Shown here piece after piece: positions 42,944-51,171 of a DNA stretch of 64,000 nucleotides (positions within the stretch are counted from its first letter, which is position 1; the number at the start of each line of letters is the position of its first letter). The stretch lies in contig JARSSP010000060.1 in NCBI GenBank assembly GCA_029624675.1, positions 1 through 64,000 on the forward strand. Reading direction: 5' to 3'. The notes under the pieces are model-generated. The model was not told the origin of the DNA, searched no databases, and was given only the letters and a program-made list of their open reading frames with translations. The position numbers and the translations under genes are program-made. The DNA is from Candidatus Contendibacter sp. (GTDB taxonomy: Bacteria; Pseudomonadota; Gammaproteobacteria; Competibacterales; Competibacteraceae).

Positions 42944-44419
42944 ATGCGTGGTCGTTTCAGCAAGAAAGCGGTTGTCATGGGGATGGTCGGCCTGTTGTGG
43001 GGCGTTGTCGCCTCGCCTGTCCACGGTTCCGTCACGGCGAACCTGAGCCCGAACGGAGATGGTTTTTACTTGCAATGGAGTTTGGGCCTTGCTCGTTACA
43101 CCTGGGTGGATGAGGCCGTCGGCTGTCCAGGCGATACGAATCTGGCTAACCTGCTTACCGAAACCTGGATTGAAGCGCCCCCACCCGGCGACAGGCAATC
43201 CGCAACCATCAGTCTCGCCTCTATCCCCGACGGGGCGCGCATCACCGCCGTGGACATCATCGTTTGTCAGAGTTCCAGTGCAGCAACGGGGGGCACTTTC
43301 CAGACCTTCACCCGTCTGAATGGCGCCAACACGGATTCCGGGACGAATATTGTCACCAGTGGGGGATTCGGCAATAGGACCGCAACCACTCAGACCATCA
43401 CCGTAAGTCCCGTCACCAAAACGGGTGCGACCACCTTGGAAATCGGGGTACTCAAGACTGGAAGTGGAAACCCTTTAACGAACCCTGCCGCGCGCTCCGT
43501 CAATGTTTACACCCTGGCCGGAAATGTCACTTACCTGGCCTCCGATCTACAGGTGACCAAGGCGGACAGCCCCGATCCGGTGCTTGCCGGTCAAAATCTG
43601 ACCTATACGCTCAGCGTGACGAACAATGGCCCCGACGCCATCCTCGCCAGCGAGGGCATCCTGGTTCAGGACACCTTACCCGCTGGTTACGCGGTGACGG
43701 CGAGCAGTGGGGATGGCTCCTACAATACCGGGACCAACGTGTGGACCATCAGCGGCGGTTTGGCCAGTAGCGCTACCGCGACCATACAGTTGACGGTGCC
43801 CGTGCCCAGTTCCGAAGCGCAGGGGACGATTCTCAGCAATACGGCGGCGATCACCAGTACCCACCCGGACCCGGACAACACCAACGACTCGGACACCGCA
43901 ACGACCACCGTCAATCGTTCGGTGGATTTGAGCGTCACCGTTGCCGACGCGCCCGATCCCGTAACGTCGGGCAGCAGCGTGGCCTATACCGTGACCCTGA
44001 CCAACAATGGACCGAGTGACGCCTCGGGAGTCGCGGTGAACATTGCCGAGATTTTCCCGGCGGGTGTCACCGAGGGTTCCGGAACGCCGAGCACCGGAAC
44101 CTCTTGGGCCAGCCCCGTTTGGACGGTGGGCACCCTGGCGGCGGGCGCATCCGCAACGCTCACGCTGAACGTCAACGTCGCGGCCAGCGCGGCGCCGGGT
44201 ACCGATGTCATCTCGGTCACGGCGACGGCCACCGGCACCGAATCTGACCCCAACACCAACGATAATGCCGCAACGGCGCGTACGAGCATTCAGGCGCGGG
44301 CGGTGGCGGTGGCGGCGCCCATTCCCACCCTGCGAGAGTGGGTGTTGATGCTGTTTAGTCTGCTTCTGGGCGGCCTGGTCTGGCGTCAAGCGCGGCGCAA
44401 GGGGAGCATGGCGGCGTAA
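42944..44419 (+). CDS. secreted DUF11-repeat protein with IPTL-CTERM sorting signal
   Basis: 491 residues from ATG 42944 (GGAGG 5 nt upstream; ATG 42941 is also possible). Signal peptide with hydrophobic core VVMGMVGLLWGVVASPVHG. Residues about 30-195 form an N-terminal beta domain. Two DUF11 repeats follow at about 201-320 (DLQVTKADSPDPVLAGQNLTY) and 328-447 (DLSVTVADAPDPV). Residues 460-491 are the IPTL-CTERM tail: IPTLREWVLMLFSLLLGGLV, then basic RQARRK. The tail is the recognition signal for exosortase H, encoded about 0.75 kb downstream on the opposite strand. It is probably a surface or matrix protein. Confidence 0.93.
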   Translation: MRGRFSKKAVVMGMVGLLWGVVASPVHGSVTANLSPNGDGFYLQWSLGLARYTWVDEAVGCPGDTNLANLLTETWIEAPPPGDRQSATISLASIPDGARITAVDIIVCQSSSAATGGTFQTFTRLNGANTDSGTNIVTSGGFGNRTATTQTITVSPVTKTGATTLEIGVLKTGSGNPLTNPAARSVNVYTLAGNVTYLASDLQVTKADSPDPVLAGQNLTYTLSVTNNGPDAILASEGILVQDTLPAGYAVTASSGDGSYNTGTNVWTISGGLASSATATIQLTVPVPSSEAQGTILSNTAAITSTHPDPDNTNDSDTATTTVNRSVDLSVTVADAPDPVTSGSSVAYTVTLTNNGPSDASGVAVNIAEIFPAGVTEGSGTPSTGTSWASPVWTVGTLAAGASATLTLNVNVAASAAPGTDVISVTATATGTESDPNTNDNAATARTSIQARAVAVAAPIPTLREWVLMLFSLLLGGLVWRQARRKGSMAA

Positions 44420-44438
44420 GCCTTCCCTGGCTTGCGGT

Positions 44439-44506
44439 CCAGCCCCTTCCCGCAACGGAGAAGGGGTTGGACGTAACGGAAAGGCCCGTCCGCTGACGGA
44501 CCTTTT
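44439..44506. terminator. two hairpins between convergent genes
   Basis: An 11-bp stem (CCAGCCCCTTC at 44439-44449 with GAAGGGGTTGG at 44460-44470, one G-T pair) is followed by GTCCG/CGGAC (44488-44501) with AAAG on the left and CTTTT on the right. The location, between the IPTL-CTERM gene and the convergent exosortase operon, fits bidirectional termination. Confidence 0.55.
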
Positions 44507-44542
44507 GCCGAAGCCCAAAGGTGACTTGGGTTTCGGTTCCCG

Positions 44543-45178
44543 TCAGTCCGACTTGGGCGCGGCCGGGGCCGCCAGTTGAGTTTGTGGCAACAGTTCGCCC
44601 AAAAAATCCCGATGCAGCGCAGCCCAAATTAGAATCGGCGTCACCGCCGGCAAGATCAGATAACCCAGTTGGTAGGCCAGCGCCAGCAACTCCCGCGTCA
44701 ACGGCGTGGCGCCCATCTGGTCGGCAATAGCGGGATCCATGTCGAAAACCAGCACCTTGAGCGCCTCGCAGGCAATACCCCAGACCGGCACGGGCAGCAA
44801 CAGCAATCCCCCCATGACCGCTCGGTAAAGTTTTTCGCTCAGCATCGTAGGCGCCGCTAGGGTCAGCGCCAGCAACAACGGCCAGCCATAGGCATACTTC
44901 AACGCGTTGATTGTGAATATCAGTTGCCCCCGCGCGCCGGCTGGGGCCGAGCCGCCCGTCGGCGCGGCGACGGTAAACCGCGTAATGACATCGACCGCCG
45001 GACCCTGCTGTTCGACGGCGGCGATGGCGTGTGGGAACAAGTGGCTGAGGGCGAAATGCGTCCAGCCCACGACTGGCATCAACAGCAACGGTGCCAGGAC
45101 GTACCAGAGCATGAACATCGGCGCCAGCCACAGCAGCGTGCGCAGGAGGAAACGATCAATCGGGCGGCACGGCGTCAT
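44543..45178 (-). CDS. exosortase H-associated membrane protein
   Basis: 211 residues from ATG 45178, which overlaps the exosortase stop by 4 nt. It is hydrophobic, with about four membrane segments: LLRTLLWLAPMFMLWYVLAPLLLMPVV near the N terminus, YGWPLLLALTLAAP, VMGGLLLLPVPVWGIACEALK and LAYQLGYLILPAVTPILIWAAL. The periplasmic stretch after residue 40 is predicted to lie outside. Order, overlap and topology match the small protein that accompanies exosortase H. Its molecular role is unknown. Confidence 0.8.
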   Translation of the reverse strand: MTPCRPIDRFLLRTLLWLAPMFMLWYVLAPLLLMPVVGWTHFALSHLFPHAIAAVEQQGPAVDVITRFTVAAPTGGSAPAGARGQLIFTINALKYAYGWPLLLALTLAAPTMLSEKLYRAVMGGLLLLPVPVWGIACEALKVLVFDMDPAIADQMGATPLTRELLALAYQLGYLILPAVTPILIWAALHRDFLGELLPQTQLAAPAAPKSD

Positions 45179-45690
45179 GGCGTGGCACCCCCGATCGGCG
45201 TGGGCCGGTCTCCGGTCGTCGGCGTCGGCAACATCCGCGCCCACAGCAGATAGACGATCAGACCATCCAGCATGATCAGGGCCTGCCACAGATACAGGTG
45301 CGCCCACTCGAACCAGACCGGATTCCATTGCAACAGATAGAACAGGCTGATGATCCGCGCCACGTTCAGGGCCTGAATGGCCAGAAAGCCAATCGCCAGC
45401 CCGGCGAGCTTTTGTTTCCAGGTCGCCGGCGTGGCCGCGATGGCGGCCATCACCACGATCATGGCCTCGACCCCGTTGCAGCCGGGCTGGATGCTCACCG
45501 CCGCGCCCGTTTCGATATCGCGCAGCACGATCCCTTGCGCCTGCACCGTGCTGTCAAAAGCCTGAAGCACGACGGCGCTTACCTTGGCCACCGCCGCGGT
45601 GAACGGCTCAATGACCCAGGTTTGCACCGGCCCCATCAGCTCGATGGTAAACAGAGCCAGCAGAATTATTACAAATTTAATCAAAGGCAT
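45175..45690 (-). CDS. xrtH: exosortase H (IPTL-CTERM-processing)
   Basis: 171 residues from ATG 45690 (MPLIKFVIILLALFTIELMG). A polytopic membrane cysteine transpeptidase. The catalytic triad is Cys71 (IQPGCNGVEAM), Arg112 (NVARIISLFYLL) and His131 (EWAHLYLWQ). It would cleave the IPTL-CTERM tail of secreted proteins and attach them to an unknown acceptor. The short length and the missing EpsI domain fit the XrtH subtype. The partner protein follows immediately; the substrate gene is about 0.75 kb away. Confidence 0.93.
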   Translation of the reverse strand: MPLIKFVIILLALFTIELMGPVQTWVIEPFTAAVAKVSAVVLQAFDSTVQAQGIVLRDIETGAAVSIQPGCNGVEAMIVVMAAIAATPATWKQKLAGLAIGFLAIQALNVARIISLFYLLQWNPVWFEWAHLYLWQALIMLDGLIVYLLWARMLPTPTTGDRPTPIGGATP

Positions 45691-45733
45691 AATACGAGGA
45701 TCTCGCGGACAAGCCATGGTTTGGCAGGACGCG

Positions 45734-45754
45734 GACACGCTATCTTAGCGTGTC
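45734..45754. promoter_or_regulatory. perfect palindrome between hydrolase and exosortase genes
   Basis: GACACGCTA (45734-45742) and TAGCGTGTC (45746-45754) are exact complements around TCT. The site is 43 nt upstream of the xrtH start and 95 nt downstream of the hydrolase stop, both on the minus strand. It could be a dimeric regulator's operator or a hairpin ending the hydrolase message; no T-run follows. Confidence 0.5.
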
Positions 45755-45848
45755 GCAATCACGGTTTCTTGTTGCACATTCCGGGATCGATGCGGTGGTG
45801 CTGGCGCCACCGGGACTCGGCGATCTGGACCCCAATTCGCGTTAAGGC

Positions 45849-47378
45849 TTATTTCGCCGAGTTCGCGGGCGCCTGGTCCGGGAGTGCGCTTTCACTGGGG
45901 CGGGTGGAATTCGCGGCGGTTGCCGATGCACTCGCGGGGCGGTTGCCGATAATGCCTTGCTCGATCCGCTCCAGCATGTAGGGAAAGAACGGGTTGGAGG
46001 ACATGCGCACCAGCGAATCGAGGCTGACAATCAACGTACCGCGTTCCCCTCGTGGGGCCACGGCGCCCAGGCTGATGCCATATTCGTCAAAAGGCTCGGG
46101 ATGCATCCCGTACAGGGAATCGTTCAGGGGGAAAGGCACCGCCACATGCGAGAGCGAGAACACGCCCTTCGGATAGGACAAGCCTAATTCGCGAGTCTGC
46201 TCCTCCGTAGCCCCGGCTTCCGTCACACGCTCCATCACCTCATCGCTGTCCGGATTGACGTTGGTGATGATCGTGGTTCTGAACGCGCGCGGCGGGTCTG
46301 GCAGGATACGGTTGAGCATGGTGCTGGCGCTGGTGCGCATCAGCACACCCAGTTTGGCATTACGATTCAGATCGAACAGCACCAGTTCGCTCCCGTTATT
46401 GGGAAGCTGTTGATACAAGGCGGTAATGATCGATCGCGTGCTGACGGTGAAATCGACCACGGATTGGAATGTCAAGATCGGCGGCAGCTCGCCAAGCTTC
46501 CCTTCCCTGGCGTATTGGGCGATCCGGGGTTGCAAGGCGCGGGTCAATAACGACGACTGCCGTGCGCCATTGATTGGAAAGGAATTGTATTTAAAGGGAT
46601 TGAACTCCGGCATCACACTCAGCCACGCCGCCTTGGCGAAGGGTGGGAATACCGCTGGCCAACCGAATATCCCGGCAAACCGGGCCATTTCGGTGATGCC
46701 GATCATCGGCGCAATCAGCACGACACGTTCTGGGCGGGTCAGTTTGGGGTCACCGACCGCGTCGAGCGCGTACTTCATCGCCAACGCGCCGCCGTTGGAG
46801 AAGCCGATGATATGCAGCGGCGACTCAGGGCTGATCCGCCGCCGCGCTTCCCGCACCGCCAGATGCGTCGCGGCGACCCAGTCCTCCCAATCGACATTAG
46901 TCAGGCCGGCGGGCACGGTGCCATGCCCCGGCAGGCGAATGGCGATGGAAACGAAACCACGACTCTGATAAAGCCGGGCGATATGGCGCAGGCTGTAGGG
47001 CGAATCGGTCAGTCCATGCAAAAACACCACGGCGCCGACCGGCTTTCCCGCCGGCTCCAGAATATAAGAGCGGTTCCAGTCGGTGACGAACTTGCCTGGA
47101 TAGATCGGGCTGCCGGAATAATAGCGATTGGATGAAACCTGATGTTCCGGGGCCAGCTTTTCCGTGACATTGAGGCGCACGCTTTCAAAGATTTTTTGCT
47201 CGGCGGCCAGGTAATCGTCCCAACCGACCTTCGCCAGTTCCTTCGCGGTCAGTTCGGCGGGCGCATAGGTATGCCAAACCGCCAGTGGCTCTCCGCGCTG
47301 TGACTGCCAGGCACGGAACCCCAGTACGGCGACCACGCTGCTCACCATCACCAGCATCACAATCTTCAACAGCTTCAT
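45849..47378 (-). CDS. membrane-anchored alpha/beta hydrolase
   Basis: 509 residues from ATG 47378 (MKLLKIVMLVMVSSVVAVLGFRAW). It has one N-terminal anchor helix. The hydrolase core starts near residue 115: oxyanion-type VVFLHGLTDSPYSLRHIARLYQ, then nucleophile elbow GFSNGG, GFVSIAIRLPGHG and SHVAVPFPLNDSLYG near the C terminus (likely His in LSHVAVPF). Substrate is unknown; the lipase/esterase or carboxylesterase type is most likely. It faces the periplasm. The C-terminal 30 residues are low complexity. Confidence 0.85.
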   Translation of the reverse strand: MKLLKIVMLVMVSSVVAVLGFRAWQSQRGEPLAVWHTYAPAELTAKELAKVGWDDYLAAEQKIFESVRLNVTEKLAPEHQVSSNRYYSGSPIYPGKFVTDWNRSYILEPAGKPVGAVVFLHGLTDSPYSLRHIARLYQSRGFVSIAIRLPGHGTVPAGLTNVDWEDWVAATHLAVREARRRISPESPLHIIGFSNGGALAMKYALDAVGDPKLTRPERVVLIAPMIGITEMARFAGIFGWPAVFPPFAKAAWLSVMPEFNPFKYNSFPINGARQSSLLTRALQPRIAQYAREGKLGELPPILTFQSVVDFTVSTRSIITALYQQLPNNGSELVLFDLNRNAKLGVLMRTSASTMLNRILPDPPRAFRTTIITNVNPDSDEVMERVTEAGATEEQTRELGLSYPKGVFSLSHVAVPFPLNDSLYGMHPEPFDEYGISLGAVAPRGERGTLIVSLDSLVRMSSNPFFPYMLERIEQGIIGNRPASASATAANSTRPSESALPDQAPANSAK

Positions 47379-47459
47379 CAGTTTCGCCCTCACCCTCTGG
47401 CTCCTCTTTGATCTTTGCACGGCCTGTGAACGGGCTTGCGCACTGGAACAATGAAGCGT

Positions 47460-48266
47460 TCAGCCACCGCCGGCCTGAAACAAGGCCACCAGCGCGCCCT
47501 CGGCGGTGCGCAACTCCAGTTGCCGACCCTGGATCGCGTAGGTGGCCGCTGTCGGGAGCGCCGTAAGGTATTCGCTTTCCTGCCGCATCACCCCATCAGG
47601 GCTGGGACACGTCTTGCGCGTCGCCGCAGGGGCCTGGATGGTGATGGATGAGCCCTGAGTGACATAGGCGGCCCGGTAATGATTGCAGCCGGCCGACCCG
47701 CTCAGTACGCTGTCGGTACTAAATGTCGCCGTGATCTCACTACCGTCAATCAACGAGACGGCGGCGCCGCGGCCGTTGTTGTACGTGGTCGCCCGCCAGG
47801 TGACGCCCTTCAGCGCCACCGGTTGCCATGCCTTGAAGGTCGCGATCTTCCGCCCGCCGGCATCCAGCAAGCTGAGTTGACCGTCCTCGATTTGGTAAGC
47901 CCTCGTCGCCGCCAGCGCCGCCATGAACGGCTGTTCGACGGCCGTCTGGGGTTCGGGGCACGCCATCATCGTGCTCGCCGCCAAACCGATGGTCAGCTTG
48001 CCATCCTTTACGGTGTAACTGGTGGTGTAACGATTGCAGCCACCGCTGCCGCTCACCGAGCCGCTGGCGAAGAGTGCAGTGGCTTCGACGCTATCTGGAA
48101 CGGCGTGAAGCTGACCATCCGTACGAGCAACCTGGGTCAATCGCCAGGTTGGGCCTTCAAGGGTGGACTTATCCGTCGTAAGGGCAGCCTTATCCATCGT
48201 GCAAGCCCACACTAAAACCGGCGCCGCGCAAACAACCAACATCCTCAACCAACGTCTATTCACCAT
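47460..48266 (-). CDS. protein with two META (HslJ-like) domains
   Basis: A 268-residue secreted protein with a signal peptide (MLVVCAAPVLVWAC; Cys22 may be lipidated, though the lipobox is imperfect). Two META domains follow: residues about 33-145 (LEGPTWRLTQVARTDGQ ... SGSGGCNRYTTSYTVKDGKLTI) and 150-265 (LKGVTWRATTYNNGRG ... SGSAGCNHYRAAYV). Each carries the G-C-N-x-Y core. META domains occur in HslJ and heat- or antibiotic-tolerance proteins. It precedes the hydrolase gene on the same strand by 81 nt. Confidence 0.85.
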   Translation of the reverse strand: MVNRRWLRMLVVCAAPVLVWACTMDKAALTTDKSTLEGPTWRLTQVARTDGQLHAVPDSVEATALFASGSVSGSGGCNRYTTSYTVKDGKLTIGLAASTMMACPEPQTAVEQPFMAALAATRAYQIEDGQLSLLDAGGRKIATFKAWQPVALKGVTWRATTYNNGRGAAVSLIDGSEITATFSTDSVLSGSAGCNHYRAAYVTQGSSITIQAPAATRKTCPSPDGVMRQESEYLTALPTAATYAIQGRQLELRTAEGALVALFQAGGG

Positions 48267-48285
48267 TTTCCATCCTGTCTCTTTG

Positions 48286-48897
48286 TCATTCTGTAGCCGA
48301 TTGAGGAAACTCCGCGGAAACTTGCATCGTGCGGAACAGGAGCCAGAGACTCAAAATCAACACGGCCAACTCGGCGAAAACCAAAAGGCTTAAGGCCATC
48401 AGACTCATCATGTCGACGGCGGACACCCAACCCGCCGCGCCAGTATCGGACGTTTGGAACACGGGAACGCCCCCTTGAGGCGCCGCCAGGAAATAAAACA
48501 GCAGGTGCCCGGTCTCGATCACCATCACCATCATGGAAAACAGCAGACCAATACTACTGGCCACCAATCCCGTCCAGACCGATCGAATGACCGAGGATGC
48601 CGGCGGACACGATTGCGGATCCGCAATCCTGTTAGCCAGGCGGGTATGCCGGTGAAACCAGACGATGGTGAAGATCAGGATCAGTAAACTGGCTAGCGTC
48701 AGGTATTCAACGATAGCCAGCCCGGCGCGCGGACCGGAAGGAGAGCGGGTGAAGACGAAGGCATAGGCCATCAAGAGCAGGGGAATTGCCCCCACCACGA
48801 TCTGCACCCAAAAACCGATCCGGCCCAGGCGGGAAAAGGTTTTGGCAAGGTTCTCGGTTCCCGACCGTTGCAGACTTTCCATGAGTTTTTTCAGCAT
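48286..48897 (-). CDS. DUF3611-like membrane protein
   Basis: 203 residues from ATG 48897 (MLKKLMESLQRSGTENLAKTF; AGGA 6 nt upstream). Four predicted membrane helices: IGFWVQIVVGAIPLLLMAYAFVF, GLAIVEYLTLASLLILIFTIVWF, VWTGLVASSIGLLFSMMVMVI and SLMALSLLVFAELAVLILSLWLLF. The RLGRIGFWVQ start and helix pattern resemble DUF3611, a family of cyanobacteria, plants and some proteobacteria of unknown function. It lies 19 nt upstream of the META gene on the minus strand. Confidence 0.6.
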   Translation of the reverse strand: MLKKLMESLQRSGTENLAKTFSRLGRIGFWVQIVVGAIPLLLMAYAFVFTRSPSGPRAGLAIVEYLTLASLLILIFTIVWFHRHTRLANRIADPQSCPPASSVIRSVWTGLVASSIGLLFSMMVMVIETGHLLFYFLAAPQGGVPVFQTSDTGAAGWVSAVDMMSLMALSLLVFAELAVLILSLWLLFRTMQVSAEFPQSATE

Positions 48898-49006
48898 GAT
48901 CATTCCTGCCTGTTTAGTGTTTGCTCTTGAAAGGCACGAGCGGGCGATACCCACTCGACGAAAGACAGCGCCGATTGCCAAATCCAGCGAACGGCGCGGC
49001 TAAAGC

Positions 49007-49489
49007 TTAACGAATCTCAAATTCGGCGCGGCAACCACGGTCCACCCATACCCCGCGCCGGTTGTAACCCCAAGAACTGTTGAAGCGACAGGGCGCTCTG
49101 CTCAGTTGCCGGATCAGGATCACCTCGTCTCGAACGTCCGCCCGGCATAAGTGACGGCCGCTGCCTTCGGCCGAGCAAGTCAAATGCTCGCTGCGCCAGC
49201 GATCGCCGCCGCCGATGCGAAATTCGGCGCGACAACCGCGATCCACCCAAATGCCGTCCCGATCATAACCCCAGGTCTGGTTTTTTCGGCATGCCGCGTT
49301 GCTCAACTGCCGCTGGATCTGTACGCCGCCCCGGGTGTTGACGCGACAAAACTGGTAGCGGTTATGGATCGACTCGCAGGTGACATGACGCGAACGAGCT
49401 TCGGCATCCCGAACCGGCAAGCCCGTGAATGCCCCCACCCATACGCTGCCCAGCAGGGCCGTCGTCAAGGTGATCAGTCTGGTTTTCAT
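49007..49489 (-). CDS. DUF3011 protein with duplicated Cys-rich repeats
   Basis: 160 residues (ATG 49489 or 49492). Signal peptide ends near residue 30 (PVRDAEA). Two DUF3011 repeats follow, residues about 35-92 and 97-160, each with four spaced cysteines and the signature WGYDRDGIWVDRGCRAEF or WGYNRRGVWVDRGCRAEF. The eight cysteines suggest disulfides in the periplasm. Function is unknown; the family is frequent in environmental proteobacteria. Confidence 0.9.
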   Translation of the reverse strand: MKTRLITLTTALLGSVWVGAFTGLPVRDAEARSRHVTCESIHNRYQFCRVNTRGGVQIQRQLSNAACRKNQTWGYDRDGIWVDRGCRAEFRIGGGDRWRSEHLTCSAEGSGRHLCRADVRDEVILIRQLSRAPCRFNSSWGYNRRGVWVDRGCRAEFEIR

Positions 49490-49542
49490 CACTAATAGTA
49501 CCCTCGGCTTGCGTCATGGACTTCGATGGTGGTGTACCGGGA

Positions 49543-51171
49543 TCAAGGTCCGGCGAACATCACGCCGCCCAGGATCAGGATCAGCGTCAGCAGGGACAGG
49601 CCCGCCACCGGCCATTGCCGCAGGACGCCTTCCACCCGTTCCAGGGCATCTCCCTGGCGGGCAATGACGCCCAGGGCGGGTTGCCCCGCGACCACGATGT
49701 CGCCTTCCGGCACCCGCGGCAAATAGCGTCCCCAGCGCCAGAGTCCGAGCGCCAGTCCGGCGCCGATCAAAAGGGGCCATAGCGCCGCCCAGAGAATCTT
49801 CGGCTGGAGCGCATCGGACCACGCGTCGATTCCGGTTGCCGAATACAGCAGCCAGGGAACCACAAGAGCGGCAACGAACATGAACATCCAGGATAAAACC
49901 CATCCGACGGGCGCCGATGCCGACGGATCGGGCGAGGCGCTCGCCAGCAACCGATGGAGGAAATGCAGCATCAATAGTGTAGTCCCGATTGCCGACAAGG
50001 TCGCGAGCAGTTCCACCAGCCCGTCTCCCAGGACCGGTTTCACGGCCAGCTTCGCCAAAGCGCCACCGGTCAGGGGCAGCCCGCCGATCCCCAGGGCCAG
50101 GATCGCCGCCAACGCCAGCATCCACCAGAGCCGGCGCCCGCCCGTCGTGGCGATCACGCCCGCGACAAGGAACAGCGCGCCTTTCACCAGCAGGTGATGG
50201 GCCGCGTAAAAGGACGCCACCCGCCCGGCCCCGGCATCACCCGCCGCAAGCCCCATGCCGATCACCGCGACGAGGAATCCCATCTGGCTCACGCTCGAAT
50301 ACGCGAGCACGATCTTCGGCCGCGACTGCGTGATCCCGATCACCACGCCATAAAAGGCGCCGAACAGTCCGATCGCCGCCAGCGGCAGGCCAAAGTCCGG
50401 CAGCGCCACGTCAAGCGGCAGGAAGCGGATCAGCGCGAGGGCGCTCGCCTTGACGACGGCGCCGCTCATCACGGCCGCGGCCGGGATCGGCGCCACGCCA
50501 TAGGCCAGCGGCATCCAGAAATGCAGCGGCACGAGGCCCGCCTTCATGCCGAGGCCGACGATCAGAAGCACCAGCGTGAGATCACGCCACGGCGATGTGG
50601 GAATCGCGGCGGCGGCGTCGCGGATCAGCAGGCTGCCGTCCGGCGTCGCCAGCGCGAGCAGCACCAGGCCGGCGAGCAGGAACGCTTCGGCGATCAGCGC
50701 GAGCCCGAGGTAGACGGCGCTGGCCCGCAGGGCTTCCGCCGTGCCACCCTGCAGGACGAGTCCGCTGGCGCCGACCGACAGCACCGCGAGCAGGAAGTAG
50801 AAGCCCACCAGATCGGCGGCGAGAAACACGCCGATGCAACCGGTCAACGTCATCAGCCAGCACACGACGAAGCCGCCGGCATGGGTCGCGCCTCGTAATC
50901 CCGTGGCGGCGTAGGCCCCCGCCGCGCTCCACAGGATCGCGGCGACCAGGAGCAGCATCCTCCCCGGTTCGTCCAAGGCGAACGACAGCGCGAATCGGGC
51001 ATTGCCGAGCACGACGGGTGTGTCGTCGGCGAACAGAGCGGCCGCGAGCGCGGGGATCGGCGCGAGCGCCAGCAGCGGCGGCATGCGTTCGCGAATAGCC
51101 GGCGCGATGCAGGCCAGCAACAGCGCAAACGGCACGCCGACGGCGGCGATCAACAGGCTGGAAGTCGTCAT
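49543..51171 (-). CDS. Mrp/Nuo-type antiporter subunit (second MrpD-like)
   Basis: 542 residues from ATG 51171, overlapping the upstream MrpD stop by 4 nt. A proton-antiporter membrane protein of the NuoL/M/N type, 13-14 helices. The key Lys in the discontinuous helix (LIVGLGMKAGLVPLHFWMPLAYGVAPIPAAAVMSGAVVKASALALIRF) is present, and IVLAYSSVSQMGFLV follows. It is the last gene of the mrp-type operon and likely one of two proton/cation-translocating subunits. The C-terminal portion (residues 430-540) is more divergent. Confidence 0.9.
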   Translation of the reverse strand: MTTSSLLIAAVGVPFALLLACIAPAIRERMPPLLALAPIPALAAALFADDTPVVLGNARFALSFALDEPGRMLLLVAAILWSAAGAYAATGLRGATHAGGFVVCWLMTLTGCIGVFLAADLVGFYFLLAVLSVGASGLVLQGGTAEALRASAVYLGLALIAEAFLLAGLVLLALATPDGSLLIRDAAAAIPTSPWRDLTLVLLIVGLGMKAGLVPLHFWMPLAYGVAPIPAAAVMSGAVVKASALALIRFLPLDVALPDFGLPLAAIGLFGAFYGVVIGITQSRPKIVLAYSSVSQMGFLVAVIGMGLAAGDAGAGRVASFYAAHHLLVKGALFLVAGVIATTGGRRLWWMLALAAILALGIGGLPLTGGALAKLAVKPVLGDGLVELLATLSAIGTTLLMLHFLHRLLASASPDPSASAPVGWVLSWMFMFVAALVVPWLLYSATGIDAWSDALQPKILWAALWPLLIGAGLALGLWRWGRYLPRVPEGDIVVAGQPALGVIARQGDALERVEGVLRQWPVAGLSLLTLILILGGVMFAGP

